NCBI RefSeq assembly: GCF_004208415.1
Contig: NZ_CP035758.1
Coordinates: forward strand, 7,316,001 to 7,380,000
Length of the DNA stretch: 64,000 nucleotides
Direction of reading: 5' to 3'
Source: Ktedonosporobacter rubrisoli
GTDB taxonomy: Bacteria > Chloroflexota > Ktedonobacteria > Ktedonobacterales > Ktedonobacteraceae
Shown piece after piece: positions 34,991 through 43,988 of this stretch. Below the pieces are notes generated by a model that had not been told where the DNA came from, did no database searches, and worked only from the letters and a program-made list of their open reading frames with translations. The position numbers and the translations under genes are program-made. Each line of letters starts with the position of its first letter. Positions within the stretch are counted from its first letter, which is position 1.

Positions 34991-37396
34991 ATGCCCATCA
35001 CATTTGATCGTAGCACATGTTGCGATCTCAACGAAATTATCTCGCGTGAATGGCTCGTGACAAATGGTCTGGGAGGATATGCCGCAGGAACGGTTGCAGG
35101 TGTGCTCACACGTATGCAGCATGGATTGCTGGTAATAGTGCCGCCCGATACAGTACAACCACAGCTTTTGCTCGCGAAACTCGATGAAGAGATAGCTTTT
35201 GATCAACGCACTTATTATCTCGGTACCAATGAATATCGAGATGGTACACTTAGCCCTGCCGGCTTTGTTCACCTTGAGAGCTTTCACCTTGAACAAGGTT
35301 TCCCTGTCTTCAATTATCGCCTGGGTGGTCCGCATGGCATTCTTCTGGAGAAGCGTATCTGGATGCTTCAGGGCTCTAATACAACCTATATTCGCTACCG
35401 TGTTCGACGTATGCCTTCTCAAGAGGAAACATCAAACTATGCAAGGCAGGGGTTAGCGTCTAGATACTATGACCATACTTCTGGCTCGGGGCGCGATATG
35501 CGTTTGAGCATTACGCTGCTGCCTTTCGCGGCTCAGCGCCCGTATAACCAGCCTCAGTATGGCAATAATGCCTGGCACTTTCTTGTGCAGCCTCAGCCAG
35601 GTAGGGAGCTTATTGATGAGGATGAGTGGAGCCCGGGTATACGCTCCTCACGCCCTCGCCTGATGACTGGCTGTACGCTTCAGGCTAGCGAGGAGGCTCG
35701 CCCTTACCATATTCTGGCAATCGGCCACCCAGAAAGTCAGGTGACGTTCATTCCCACCGGCGTATGGTACTGGAACTTTCTCCGTCGCCACGATGCCCGC
35801 GCCGGCCTGCTGGCAACCGATGATCTCTATTTGCCCGGGGTCTTTCGCGCTACCCTCTGGCCCGAGGAAGATGCAACTTTGACGCTCGTCATTAGCGCCG
35901 AAGCGCTCTCCTCACCAGAGCTACGCCTCCACCAGCTCAATCTGAGCTATGAACAGGCACTTGAGCAACAGAAAGATCTTTTACGCGATGCCTTACAACC
36001 TCAGCGCTATTTTGGGGAGGGAGGAGAAGCGGCCCAGGCCCATCATTTGCATGTGCTGCCGCTCACTACAACTTCCGATCCATATGCAGGAGGTGAAGAT
36101 TTCTTACACCAGCTACTTCAAGCCAGCGAGCATTTTCTTACCTGGCGCAAGGCTTCTGCTGATAGGCAACGCAAAACGCGTCACGGCCTCTTTCATACAC
36201 CGGAACGTATGCCTGCCCTGTGTTCAGGCTATTTTGATCTGGAATATAAGACACGCGATGCCTTAATTGCACTGCCCGGCCTGCTGCTCGTCACCGAGCG
36301 CTATGATGAGGCCCTTAAGATTCTGCGCGAGCTTATCCGCCATGTTAAAGGCGGCTTGCTTCCGGATCATCTTCCTGTACCGGGCCAGCGGCTTTCTGAA
36401 TGTGATTATAATAGCGCCGATACAACGCTCTGGTATATCTATGCACTCGACCATTATCTACGCGTCACCCACAACTATGCTTTTCTCGAAGAGGCGTATT
36501 ATATCCTTACTGAGTGCATAAACAGGTATATGCGCGGCACTTATCATGGCATCCACGTAAACTCCACTGACGGCCTGCTCTACGCCGGTCGTGAGGGTAA
36601 GGCGCTTACCTGGATGGATGCCATGGCGAACGGAACACCAGTTACTCCGAGAGCGGGCAAGCCCGTAGAGCTCAATGCGTTATGGTACCACGCGCTTTCC
36701 CTGATGCACGAATGGTCACAGTACTTTACGCACCAGAGCTCTCTGCGCTATCACACGGCCTTTTACCAGGAATTACTCACCCGTAACAGGCGCAGCTTCC
36801 AGGAGCGTTTCTGGTATTCAGAAGGGGGCTATCTCTATGATGTTATCGATGGCCCGCAAGGCAACGATGCAAGCTTACGCCCCAACCAATTGCTTGCGCT
36901 TTCTCTGCGCTATTCTGTGCTTGATAACCAGTGTTGCGAGAGCATCTTCGAGGCTGTGACGCAACATTTGCTCACTCCTTATGGTCTGCGCTCGCTCGCG
37001 CCACACGATCCGGCTTATCGCGGCCATGCGGGCTCGACAAGGGAAGAGCAACAACGCGTGCTCCACCAGGGCAACGTCTGGAGCTGGCTGATCGGACCCT
37101 ATATTGAGGCGATGCTAAGCATTAAGCTACACGCCTCGGCAGCTCCTTCTAGCGATGAGAAGACGCTCTTCCAGGAATATCTCTGGCGCAAGGGATTACA
37201 GCTGCTGGAGCCATTTAAAAATCGGTTTACTGTGGGTCTGTTAAGTATGAACGAGGGCACCTTTAATGGCGACGCTCCATTCCACCCCACAGGGCAATAT
37301 CTCGCTTCGGCTTCATGCACCGGGGAGCTTCTACGCATCTACGATATGCTTGCGCGAATGCGAAGTCTACCGCTCACCTATACGCTATCCAGATAA
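34991..37396 (+). CDS. Glycogen debranching enzyme (amylo-alpha-1,6-glucosidase family)
   Basis: The 801-residue protein has an N-terminal domain (REWLVTNGLGGYAAGTVAGV, typical of GDE_N) and a C-terminal (alpha/alpha)6 glycosidase domain with SECDYNSADTTLWYIYALDH, LTWMDAMANGTPVTPRAGKP and VELNALWYHALSLM. It should cleave the alpha-1,6 branch stubs of glycogen in the cytoplasm. ATG at 34991 follows GGAGGG by 6 bases; the frame is open further upstream without family sequence. It is the left neighbour of oriC. Confidence 0.93.
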   Translation: MPITFDRSTCCDLNEIISREWLVTNGLGGYAAGTVAGVLTRMQHGLLVIVPPDTVQPQLLLAKLDEEIAFDQRTYYLGTNEYRDGTLSPAGFVHLESFHLEQGFPVFNYRLGGPHGILLEKRIWMLQGSNTTYIRYRVRRMPSQEETSNYARQGLASRYYDHTSGSGRDMRLSITLLPFAAQRPYNQPQYGNNAWHFLVQPQPGRELIDEDEWSPGIRSSRPRLMTGCTLQASEEARPYHILAIGHPESQVTFIPTGVWYWNFLRRHDARAGLLATDDLYLPGVFRATLWPEEDATLTLVISAEALSSPELRLHQLNLSYEQALEQQKDLLRDALQPQRYFGEGGEAAQAHHLHVLPLTTTSDPYAGGEDFLHQLLQASEHFLTWRKASADRQRKTRHGLFHTPERMPALCSGYFDLEYKTRDALIALPGLLLVTERYDEALKILRELIRHVKGGLLPDHLPVPGQRLSECDYNSADTTLWYIYALDHYLRVTHNYAFLEEAYYILTECINRYMRGTYHGIHVNSTDGLLYAGREGKALTWMDAMANGTPVTPRAGKPVELNALWYHALSLMHEWSQYFTHQSSLRYHTAFYQELLTRNRRSFQERFWYSEGGYLYDVIDGPQGNDASLRPNQLLALSLRYSVLDNQCCESIFEAVTQHLLTPYGLRSLAPHDPAYRGHAGSTREEQQRVLHQGNVWSWLIGPYIEAMLSIKLHASAAPSSDEKTLFQEYLWRKGLQLLEPFKNRFTVGLLSMNEGTFNGDAPFHPTGQYLASASCTGELLRIYDMLARMRSLPLTYTLSR

Positions 37397-37720
37397 AAGA
37401 TCTTTCATCAAGGCATTTTTCTTCAGTTGCCACGAAGAGGCAAGGCCAAAAAAGTAAACTTCCAAAAAGGAGTTTTGCACATCTTGCAGCGAGTTATCCA
37501 CAAAAAATGTGGATAACTTAGCTGATTGTGTGGATTACTTTTTAGGGCCCAGCAGGCTATACTTTCCAACACTAACCACAAAGAGAGAGATGAACAGGGC
37601 TTGGGCCGGCCTCCCAAGCCGATGCGCGCGACATCCCAGAAAGCTAAGCGGTCCCGCGCGCAAATATAGCCAGTTATATTGCTTGACAAAAGTTTGACAA
37701 TCATTGACTCAAACTTTACG

Positions 37721-37778
37721 AGTTATCCACAATTGTGGATAAGTTATCCACATTCTATCCACATTATCCACAATCCTG
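37721..37778 (+). repeat. 58-bp perfect direct repeat in oriC, copy 1
   Basis: Bases 37721-37778 are identical to 37828-37885. Each copy holds three + boxes and one - box. Confidence 0.85.
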
Positions 37779-37827
37779 TATTTCTATTCATATTATCTTT
37801 GGTCACTATGACCATAGAGAATCGAAA

Positions 37828-37885
37828 AGTTATCCACAATTGTGGATAAGTTATCCACATTCTATCCACATTATCCACAATCCTG
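37828..37885 (+). repeat. 58-bp perfect direct repeat in oriC, copy 2
   Basis: This is the second copy, 107 bases after the first. The interval holds a short spacer with GGTCACTATGACC, itself palindromic. Confidence 0.85.
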
Positions 37886-37890
37886 GTGCC

Positions 37891-38334
37891 AGCTATATTG
37901 CTATATAACTGTGATATGAGTGCCATCATATCAAGAATCGTGGGTTATCCACATTTTGTGGATAAGTTATCCACATTCTATCCACATTACACAAGTTAAA
38001 TATAGCCAGAGTATAACTGGTTATAAATTAGCTATATTGCTATGCGCTTTGATATGAGTGCTATAATATCATGGGTTATGTCGATGTGGATAAGTTATCC
38101 ACATTTTTTCCACAAATGCGGATTTTTACGCAGATTTCTGTATTTCTAGTCATTTCGCAAATGAAGATTTGTACATTGTGGATAACTTTCCTCAGCTTTG
38201 GGGACAAGTTATCCACTTATCCACAAGGCGTATTAAAAACGTATAAATGAGCAATATTGCCCAGCTATATTGATATGAGCGTTATCATATCAATAGTTGT
38301 GAGTTATCCACAAAATGTGGATAAGTTATCCACA
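37891..38334 (+). repeat. Threefold oriC module
   Basis: A module of about 72-85 bp occurs at 37891-37975, 38030-38103 and 38263-38334. Each starts AGCTATATTG, continues with a (T)GATATGAG...ATATC inverted repeat (9-bp arms in the third copy) and ends with TGTGGATAAGTTATCCACA. The non-DnaA-box part suggests a second origin-binding protein. Confidence 0.6.
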
Positions 38335-38868
38335 GCTTATCCACATCCTATAGCATGCTATATAGCTGGCAATAATCTATTCATAAATTGCAATGTAAGG
38401 AAAAAAACTTATCCACAAAATGTGGATAAGTTATCCACAGCTTATCCACATATCCACCAGGCAGGCGGTAATAAGGCAATCTCTATACGTAGTAGTATAC
38501 GTATACATGTGGATAACTTGTGGATAACTTTCCCTTGAAGTGGAAAAAATTTCAGCCCAGTGCGTAAAAATCCGCAGCAACACGACTTATCCACATTTTT
38601 TGTGGATAACTTATCCACATTTATTACCGGCCGGTGGATAAGCCGCCTAAGTTATCCACCGGAGCTGTGGATAACTTATCCACATTGACAATAACTACTT
38701 CCCTTTTTCCTGACGTTATCCACCAGGCAAGCGTCACTTATCCACAGGTTATCCACAGCTTTATTCCTATGTGGATAAGTTATCCACATGTGCCTCGTAT
38801 GGCTTATAGAGCGGATTTAAGAGAGGTGGGGTGCGTTTTATAAAGAGGGTAAATGCCGAGTTATCCAC

Positions 38869-38958
38869 TTATCCACAGCCCCTACTACTGCTATTTTTTA
38901 TATCTCTTTTAATAAAGATATATATAATAATAGTAGTGTATGTGGATAATGTGGATAA
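38869..38958. other. Two-sided origin unwinding element (DUE with DnaA-trios)
   Basis: Left side: TTATCCACA (38869-38877), a GCCC spacer, then CTACTACTGCTA (38882-38893). Right side, on the complementary strand: TTATCCACA (38949-38941), a TACA spacer, then CTACTATTATTA. Between them lies a nearly pure A/T core (38894-38928) with a TATATCT/AGATATA hairpin. The box, short spacer, CTA-type triplets and AT-rich order matches the basal unwinding system described for Bacillus oriC, here present in both orientations. Confidence 0.75.
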
Positions 38959-39518
38959 CTTTTCGCAAACGACTAGCAAGCAGAATAAAAACGATGCAAT
39001 GTTACCGGCAAGCTATCATATGCGTATAGTCAATAGTGTCTTATGTAGGGAAGAGTGCAGATCTGGTCAGACAGAGCAACGGAAGTCATCTTTCTGCTCA
39101 AAGGTAGAGAGACGCTGGCGGCTAGCTTAAAGCATGGCATGCTTAAATAAGCTCCGTTCCAGTGAGAGATAGCACCACCTCCTCCATTATTTGCGCTCGG
39201 CAAATAGTACAAATAGGTATATATTTGACCGGAAGTTTGCAGATTCACGACACGGTGTGCGACTTTCTATAACATCGCTCGTTATAAGGGTATAGAACAG
39301 GCCGAGCTACTTATAGCGGGAACCGGCTCTACATGAAGCTTTGGCTTATAGCGTGCCAGGTTAGATCTGGGATGGCTGTAGCTATCGCACTGGCTTATGT
39401 GAAGGGCAGAGATGAGAAGCGATCCCGTTGGTTTGCCTGGCTATATTGAGAGTTAAGTAGGATGATCCTGCTGGTTGCTCCAGCCTTTATGCAGTAAGGA
39501 GGCATTTCCTCGGTTCAT
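38959..39518 (+). other. Spacer between oriC and dnaG
   Basis: These 560 bases hold no DnaA box and no convincing gene. AAGGAGG at 39496-39502 is 16 bases before the dnaG ATG, farther than usual. The spacer probably contains the dnaG promoter, but no clear -35/-10 pair was found. Confidence 0.35.
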
Positions 39519-41618
39519 ATGGCATCGATCATAGACATCGTTAAAGCAAAAATAGACATAGTAGAGGAAATCGGCCTCGTTGTTGCTCTGCAGAAATCAG
39601 GAAAGTCCCTCAAGGGTCTATGTCCATTTCACAACGAGCGAACGCCCTCGTTTTACGTGTTTGCGGAGTCGCAGACCTGGCATTGCTTCGGCTGCAACGA
39701 AGGCGGAGATGTCTTTTCCTTCGTGCAGAAGCAGCAGGGGCTAGAGTTTCGCGAGGCCCTGCTCTACCTGGCCGAGAAAGCCGGAGTGGAGGTTGAGGAG
39801 CACGGAGGACCCAGCCCCGAGGAAGCGCGCGAGATAAGCGCGGCCAAAGAACGTTTGCGCAAGCTCAACGAAGATGCGCTGCTCTGGTTCCACCAGATGC
39901 TCTTGCGCGCAAAGGAAGCTACAGAGGCGCGCGCCTACGTACAGAGTCGTGGCATCTCGGCGGATACCGTCATTGGCTTTGGTCTGGGCTATGCTCCTGA
40001 TCATTGGGATGCTCTGACGCACTATCTACAAGGGCAAGGCTATAGCCAGCAGGAGCTCGTAAGCGGAGGGCTGGCCAGGGAGCGTAATAGCCAGGAGAGC
40101 GAGGGAAGAGAGGGTGGGGTGTATGATTATTTTAGAAACCGTCTTATCTTTCCGATTAGAGATATTCGCGGTCGAGTAATCGGATTTGGTGGGCGAGCCT
40201 TGGGAGATGGGAAGCCGAAATACTTGAATTCGCCGCAAACCCTACTGTTTGAAAAAAATAGTGTACTCTATGCCATCGATATGGCGAAAGACGCAATAAA
40301 AGATGCGGGGCAGGTAGTTATTGTAGAGGGGTATGTTGATGCAGTTATAGCTCACCAGTATGGAACGAAGCAAACCGTGGCCTGTATTGGCAGCGCCATC
40401 ACTGAGAAGCACATTCAACAACTGAAAAAGATGACCAGGCAGGTGACCCTGGCTCTGGACCCGGATGCGGCCGGGAGCGCAGCCACCGAGCTTGGTATTC
40501 AAGAAGCGTTAAAAACGTTTGATCGCACCGTCGTACCGGTTCCTCTGGCAGCAGAAAGAACAGAAAGACAGAGGAGCGGGCAAGGGAAGCACAAGCAACA
40601 AGTACGTGGGATAATCCGTTTAGAAGAGCAGGTAGATGCCGAGATAAACGTGTTGCAATTGCCGGCCGGCGAGGACCCGGACGAAGTGATCAAGCGTGAC
40701 TTTTCGGCCTGGCTCTACGCGGTAACGCATCCGTTACCCCTGGTTGATTACTACTTCGTGGTAAAGACCGCCGAGCTCAACCTGCGTGAGCCAGCCGGCA
40801 AGACCGAGGCAGCCAGGCGCCTCCTGCCAGTCATAGGCATGATTAGCGATCGCATCAAGCGTGATGCCTATATCCGGAAGCTGGCAGGAATGATCAGCAT
40901 TGACGAGCGTAGCCTCTACGAAGAGCTACAAAAAGTATTGAAGGGGCAAAAGGCCAATGGCGTCACGGCCGCCTTCAGTGCTCCCATGGGGCAGCAAGCG
41001 GCAGGCAAGTCAGGACCTTTGGGCGGCTGGAATGCTGCGGCTCAGAGCGTCAAAAGTGAGGTGTCCGCAGGGAGCAAAGACGGGGAGAAAGAGGCACAGA
41101 GCGCGCTGGAAGGGTCTGGTCAGGGCCCGAGCATTAGACTTGACAGAAACCGGGACAATAGGCTACAATGGGAGGACTACCTAATTGGGCTACTCTTGCA
41201 AAATCCAGGGCTAAGTCAGAATGTTTGTGGTATAATAAACGATGGTGACTTCGCCGGGACAGACACGCGAGAGTTGTACCGTATTCTCAACTCTGTGTAT
41301 CAACAACGTGCTTCTTCCCCCTCACATCAACCCTTTGAACAGCATGTGCCTTCGGCGTTGCTGGCTACAGTAGCCAGGGCACAAAAGTGCGTTGAGTCGA
41401 GGTATCCGAGAGATGGAGAACCGGTAAAAGAAGCTATTCAGTGTGCTACCCGGCTCAAACGAACACGGTTGTTACAATTGAATACAGAGCTAAAATATCT
41501 GATACATGAAGCTGCCGAGGCTGGGGATAGCGTTGCGGTGCGGCAGTTCTTATTACAAGTCTCGCAAATCGAGAGACAATTGCGCACGATAAATACAGCA
41601 ATGCGTTTGCACGGCTAA
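39519..41618 (+). CDS. dnaG: DNA primase
   Basis: The 699-residue primase makes RNA primers at the replication fork. It has an N-terminal CHC2 zinc finger (Cys35, His38, Cys56, Cys59), the RNA polymerase core with FRNRLIFPIRDIRGRVIGFG, the Toprim motifs EGYVD (about 270) and DPDAAG (about 315), and a C-terminal helicase-binding region from about 560. A Gln/Lys-rich insertion (about 345-365) follows the Toprim domain, and a Gly/Ser/Ala-rich linker (about 480-540) precedes the C-terminal part. It lies directly downstream of oriC and upstream of rpoD. Confidence 0.96.
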   Translation: MASIIDIVKAKIDIVEEIGLVVALQKSGKSLKGLCPFHNERTPSFYVFAESQTWHCFGCNEGGDVFSFVQKQQGLEFREALLYLAEKAGVEVEEHGGPSPEEAREISAAKERLRKLNEDALLWFHQMLLRAKEATEARAYVQSRGISADTVIGFGLGYAPDHWDALTHYLQGQGYSQQELVSGGLARERNSQESEGREGGVYDYFRNRLIFPIRDIRGRVIGFGGRALGDGKPKYLNSPQTLLFEKNSVLYAIDMAKDAIKDAGQVVIVEGYVDAVIAHQYGTKQTVACIGSAITEKHIQQLKKMTRQVTLALDPDAAGSAATELGIQEALKTFDRTVVPVPLAAERTERQRSGQGKHKQQVRGIIRLEEQVDAEINVLQLPAGEDPDEVIKRDFSAWLYAVTHPLPLVDYYFVVKTAELNLREPAGKTEAARRLLPVIGMISDRIKRDAYIRKLAGMISIDERSLYEELQKVLKGQKANGVTAAFSAPMGQQAAGKSGPLGGWNAAAQSVKSEVSAGSKDGEKEAQSALEGSGQGPSIRLDRNRDNRLQWEDYLIGLLLQNPGLSQNVCGIINDGDFAGTDTRELYRILNSVYQQRASSPSHQPFEQHVPSALLATVARAQKCVESRYPRDGEPVKEAIQCATRLKRTRLLQLNTELKYLIHEAAEAGDSVAVRQFLLQVSQIERQLRTINTAMRLHG

Positions 41619-41693
41619 TTCGATGCGGCTTACGATCCAACCTATAAAGATGTCGCTAAACGCGGTGTCATTTCTATCAAATAGGATCAGGAG

Positions 41694-41742
41694 ACAGGAT
41701 ATTTTCCTTTTCATTATTCGTTAATTCATTCGATCCTGTTTT
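41694..41742 (+). other. Hairpin between dnaG and rpoD
   Basis: ACAGGAT (41694-41700) pairs with ATCCTGT (41733-41739), followed by TTT. The loop is 32 bases. It may attenuate transcription into rpoD, as does the terminator found between dnaG and rpoD in enterobacteria. Confidence 0.4.
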
Positions 41743-41760
41743 CTGAAGGGGGATGCCAGA

Positions 41761-43035
41761 ATGGTGAATCGGGACCAAGAAGTAATTGATTTAGTACATA
41801 ATGGGCATGTTAGCACGGAACCTTTACGTGATGTATTCACAATTGAACCTTTTGATGAGTCCATGTTGAATGATACGGAAAATGTTTTTGAACTTGATAC
41901 TGTAGGGCATGCTCACGCTACTACGGAGGGGAGCCTGGTGGTTACTCTCGATGAGAATGAGCTTGACCTGTTTAAATTACAGGACGAAGAGCCTATGGAC
42001 GCCCTAGATCCAACCAAAGAGCCGCCTGCAGATTGGGAGCCCGGCCCGGAAGATGTGGTTGATGTTGATGCGGATATTCTTGCCGATCCCAAATGGGAAG
42101 ACCTGCAGGACGGTTTTGGGATCGTCGTGGCTGATCTGGAGAGCAGTCTTGACGATCCTGTGCGCATGTACCTGCGCGAGATCGGACGTGTCCCTCTGCT
42201 TACTGCAGAGGAAGAAGTGCGGCTAGCTCAACTCATGGAGCGTGGCAAGCAAGAGCGCCTACGGGCTGAGCGCCTTAAAGTTCCGCCTATGCGCCGCTAT
42301 ATCGAGGAGGGTGAAGAGGCCCAGCGTCGTTTGACGGAAGCCAACCTGCGCCTTGTTGTGAGTGTGGCGAAGAAGTATATCGGTCGCGGTATGAACTTGC
42401 TGGATCTGATTCAGGAGGGCAATATTGGTCTGATCAGGGCTGTTGAGAAGTTCGATTATAACAAGGGCTTTAAGTTCAGTACCTATGCTACCTGGTGGAT
42501 TCGTCAGGCCATTACGCGCGCGATTGCGGATCAGGCTCGTACTATCCGTATCCCGGTTCACATGGTTGAGACGATTAACCGTTTGATTCGTATTAGCCGC
42601 CGTTTGCTGCAGGATCTTGGGCGCGAACCAACGTCCGAGGAAATTGCCGAGCAGATGGAGATCAGCGCGGAAAAGGTGCGCGAGATCATCAAGGTAAGTC
42701 AGGAGCCGGTGAGCCTGGAGACGCCGATCGGTGAGGAAGACGATAGCCATCTTGGCGATTTTATCGAGGATCACACTGCTCTGGCCCCTGCTGATGCCGC
42801 AAGCCATCAGCTGCTCAAAGAGCAAGTTGAGGATGTGCTCGATAGCCTTACCGAGCGCGAGCGCAAGGTTTTGCAGTTGCGCTTCGGGCTTGACGATGGC
42901 CGCAGCCGTACGTTGGAAGAGGTGGGTAAGGAGTTCCATGTGACGCGTGAACGCATTCGTCAGATCGAGGCCAAGGCTCTGCGCAAGTTGCGCCATCCAA
43001 GCCGCAGCCGCAAGCTGAAGGATTACCTGGACTGA
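41761..43035 (+). CDS. rpoD: Primary sigma factor of RNA polymerase
   Basis: The 424-residue sigma-70 has a short acidic region 1 (about 1-120), region 1.2 (DDPVRMYLREIGRVPLLTAE), regions 2.1-2.4 (RLVVSVAKKYIGRGMNLLDL, FKFSTYATWWIRQAITRAIA), region 3 and region 4 with LTERERKVLQLRFGL and VTRERIRQIEAKALRKLR. The region 2.4 and 4.2 helices are canonical for the housekeeping factor. AAGGGGG precedes the ATG. dnaG-rpoD order matches the macromolecular-synthesis operon. Confidence 0.96.
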   Translation: MVNRDQEVIDLVHNGHVSTEPLRDVFTIEPFDESMLNDTENVFELDTVGHAHATTEGSLVVTLDENELDLFKLQDEEPMDALDPTKEPPADWEPGPEDVVDVDADILADPKWEDLQDGFGIVVADLESSLDDPVRMYLREIGRVPLLTAEEEVRLAQLMERGKQERLRAERLKVPPMRRYIEEGEEAQRRLTEANLRLVVSVAKKYIGRGMNLLDLIQEGNIGLIRAVEKFDYNKGFKFSTYATWWIRQAITRAIADQARTIRIPVHMVETINRLIRISRRLLQDLGREPTSEEIAEQMEISAEKVREIIKVSQEPVSLETPIGEEDDSHLGDFIEDHTALAPADAASHQLLKEQVEDVLDSLTERERKVLQLRFGLDDGRSRTLEEVGKEFHVTRERIRQIEAKALRKLRHPSRSRKLKDYLD

Positions 43036-43062
43036 GATAGTATTAGCACATTTGTAGAGTTT

Positions 43063-43081
43063 GGGCGGCCAGTGGCCGCCC
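43063..43081. terminator. GC-rich hairpin between rpoD and tpiA
   Basis: GGGCGGCC (43063-43070) pairs with GGCCGCCC (43074-43081) around AGT, 28 bases after the rpoD stop and between convergent genes. The T-run is weak. Confidence 0.65.
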
Positions 43082-43114
43082 CTACTATTTTATCAGGGCG
43101 TGTTGCGCAGGCAT

Positions 43115-43909
43115 TTAGCTTTGCATGGTTTCAATCGTCTTATGCACGATCTCCACAAAGTCAGGTTTAAGGCTGGCACCTCCCACAAGAGCCCCGTCTA
43201 TATCCTCCTGGGCCATGAATTCGCTGGTATTATCAGAGGTGACGCTACCCCCGTAGAGAATACGTAAGGCCTCGGCCGCTTCCTGGCCATACATCTCGCG
43301 ATACAACTGGCGAATAAGATGCGTTACCTGGCCCGCATTTGCCCCTGTGGCCGCCTTGCCCGTGCCAATCGCCCAAATAGGTTCATAAGCAATAACGACC
43401 TCTCTTGCCTGTTGTGGCGCGAAATTGGCAAGGCTGTGCTGTACCTGGCGACGAATCACTTCCTGGGTTTTTCCTGCCTCGTGTTGCTCAAGCGTTTCTC
43501 CAATGCAGACGATGGGGCGCAAGCCATGCTTGAGGGCGGCCAGAGCCTTCTTGTTGACGAGCTCATCGCTCTCACCAAAGTAGGTGCGGCGCTCCGAGTG
43601 GCCAAGAATGACTGTGCTGCACATCTCGCTAACCATGGAAGGCGAGAGCTCGCCAGTGAAGGCGCCTTGCTCTTCAAAATACATATTCTGCGCTCCCAGC
43701 TCAAGGCGTGGCGTGGGGAACGCGTCTAGTACTTCGCGCACCGAGCATAGGGAGATAGCGGGAGGACAGAGGATACACATAATCTCCTGATAGGAACGTA
43801 GCAGTGGTCCCAGCCTGGGTATGATCTCCATGGAGAAGCTTGAGGCCTTCTGGGGACCATAGTTCATTTTCCAGTTGCCGGCGATAATGGCTGTACGAGC
43901 TGCTGTCAT
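43115..43909 (-). CDS. tpiA: Triosephosphate isomerase
   Basis: The 264-residue TIM barrel interconverts dihydroxyacetone phosphate and glyceraldehyde-3-phosphate. It shows GNWKMN (catalytic Lys), ILGHSERR (His), AYEPIWAIGTGKAATG (catalytic Glu and the mobile loop) and ILYGGSVTSDN. It is the third gene of the gap-pgk-tpiA operon, 79 bases after pgk. Confidence 0.97.
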   Translation of the reverse strand: MTAARTAIIAGNWKMNYGPQKASSFSMEIIPRLGPLLRSYQEIMCILCPPAISLCSVREVLDAFPTPRLELGAQNMYFEEQGAFTGELSPSMVSEMCSTVILGHSERRTYFGESDELVNKKALAALKHGLRPIVCIGETLEQHEAGKTQEVIRRQVQHSLANFAPQQAREVVIAYEPIWAIGTGKAATGANAGQVTHLIRQLYREMYGQEAAEALRILYGGSVTSDNTSEFMAQEDIDGALVGGASLKPDFVEIVHKTIETMQS

Positions 43910-43988
43910 AAAACTCCTCTCTCGCTAGCCAGGCAGGCAAAGACAACATACTGCTATTTGTCAACCTGGCTAGAATTGCGCTAAGCTA

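Larger units (their letters stand above)
37494..38958. other. oriC: Chromosomal replication origin (oriC) with about 39 DnaA boxes
   Basis: By hand count there are 24 exact TTATCCACA sites on + and 15 on -, the first at 37494-37502 and the last at 38950-38958, plus several one-mismatch copies (CTATCCACA, TTATCCACC, TTATCCACT). Nine pairs form the palindrome TGTGGATAA-G/C-TTATCCACA: 37734, 37841, 37957, 38085, 38316, 38421, 38601, 38666 and 38770. No gene-like frame is present. DnaA binds these boxes and opens the duplex to load the helicase. The number of perfect boxes is far above the 5-20 usual for bacterial origins. The next gene is dnaG primase. Confidence 0.93.

Noticed and set aside
38257..38538. 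Frames repeating PQNVDKLSTAYPH-like peptides
   Set aside because: They are translations of DnaA-box palindromes in oriC.
37494..38958. CRISPR array
   Set aside because: Repeats are irregularly spaced, in both orientations and equal to DnaA boxes; no cas gene nearby.
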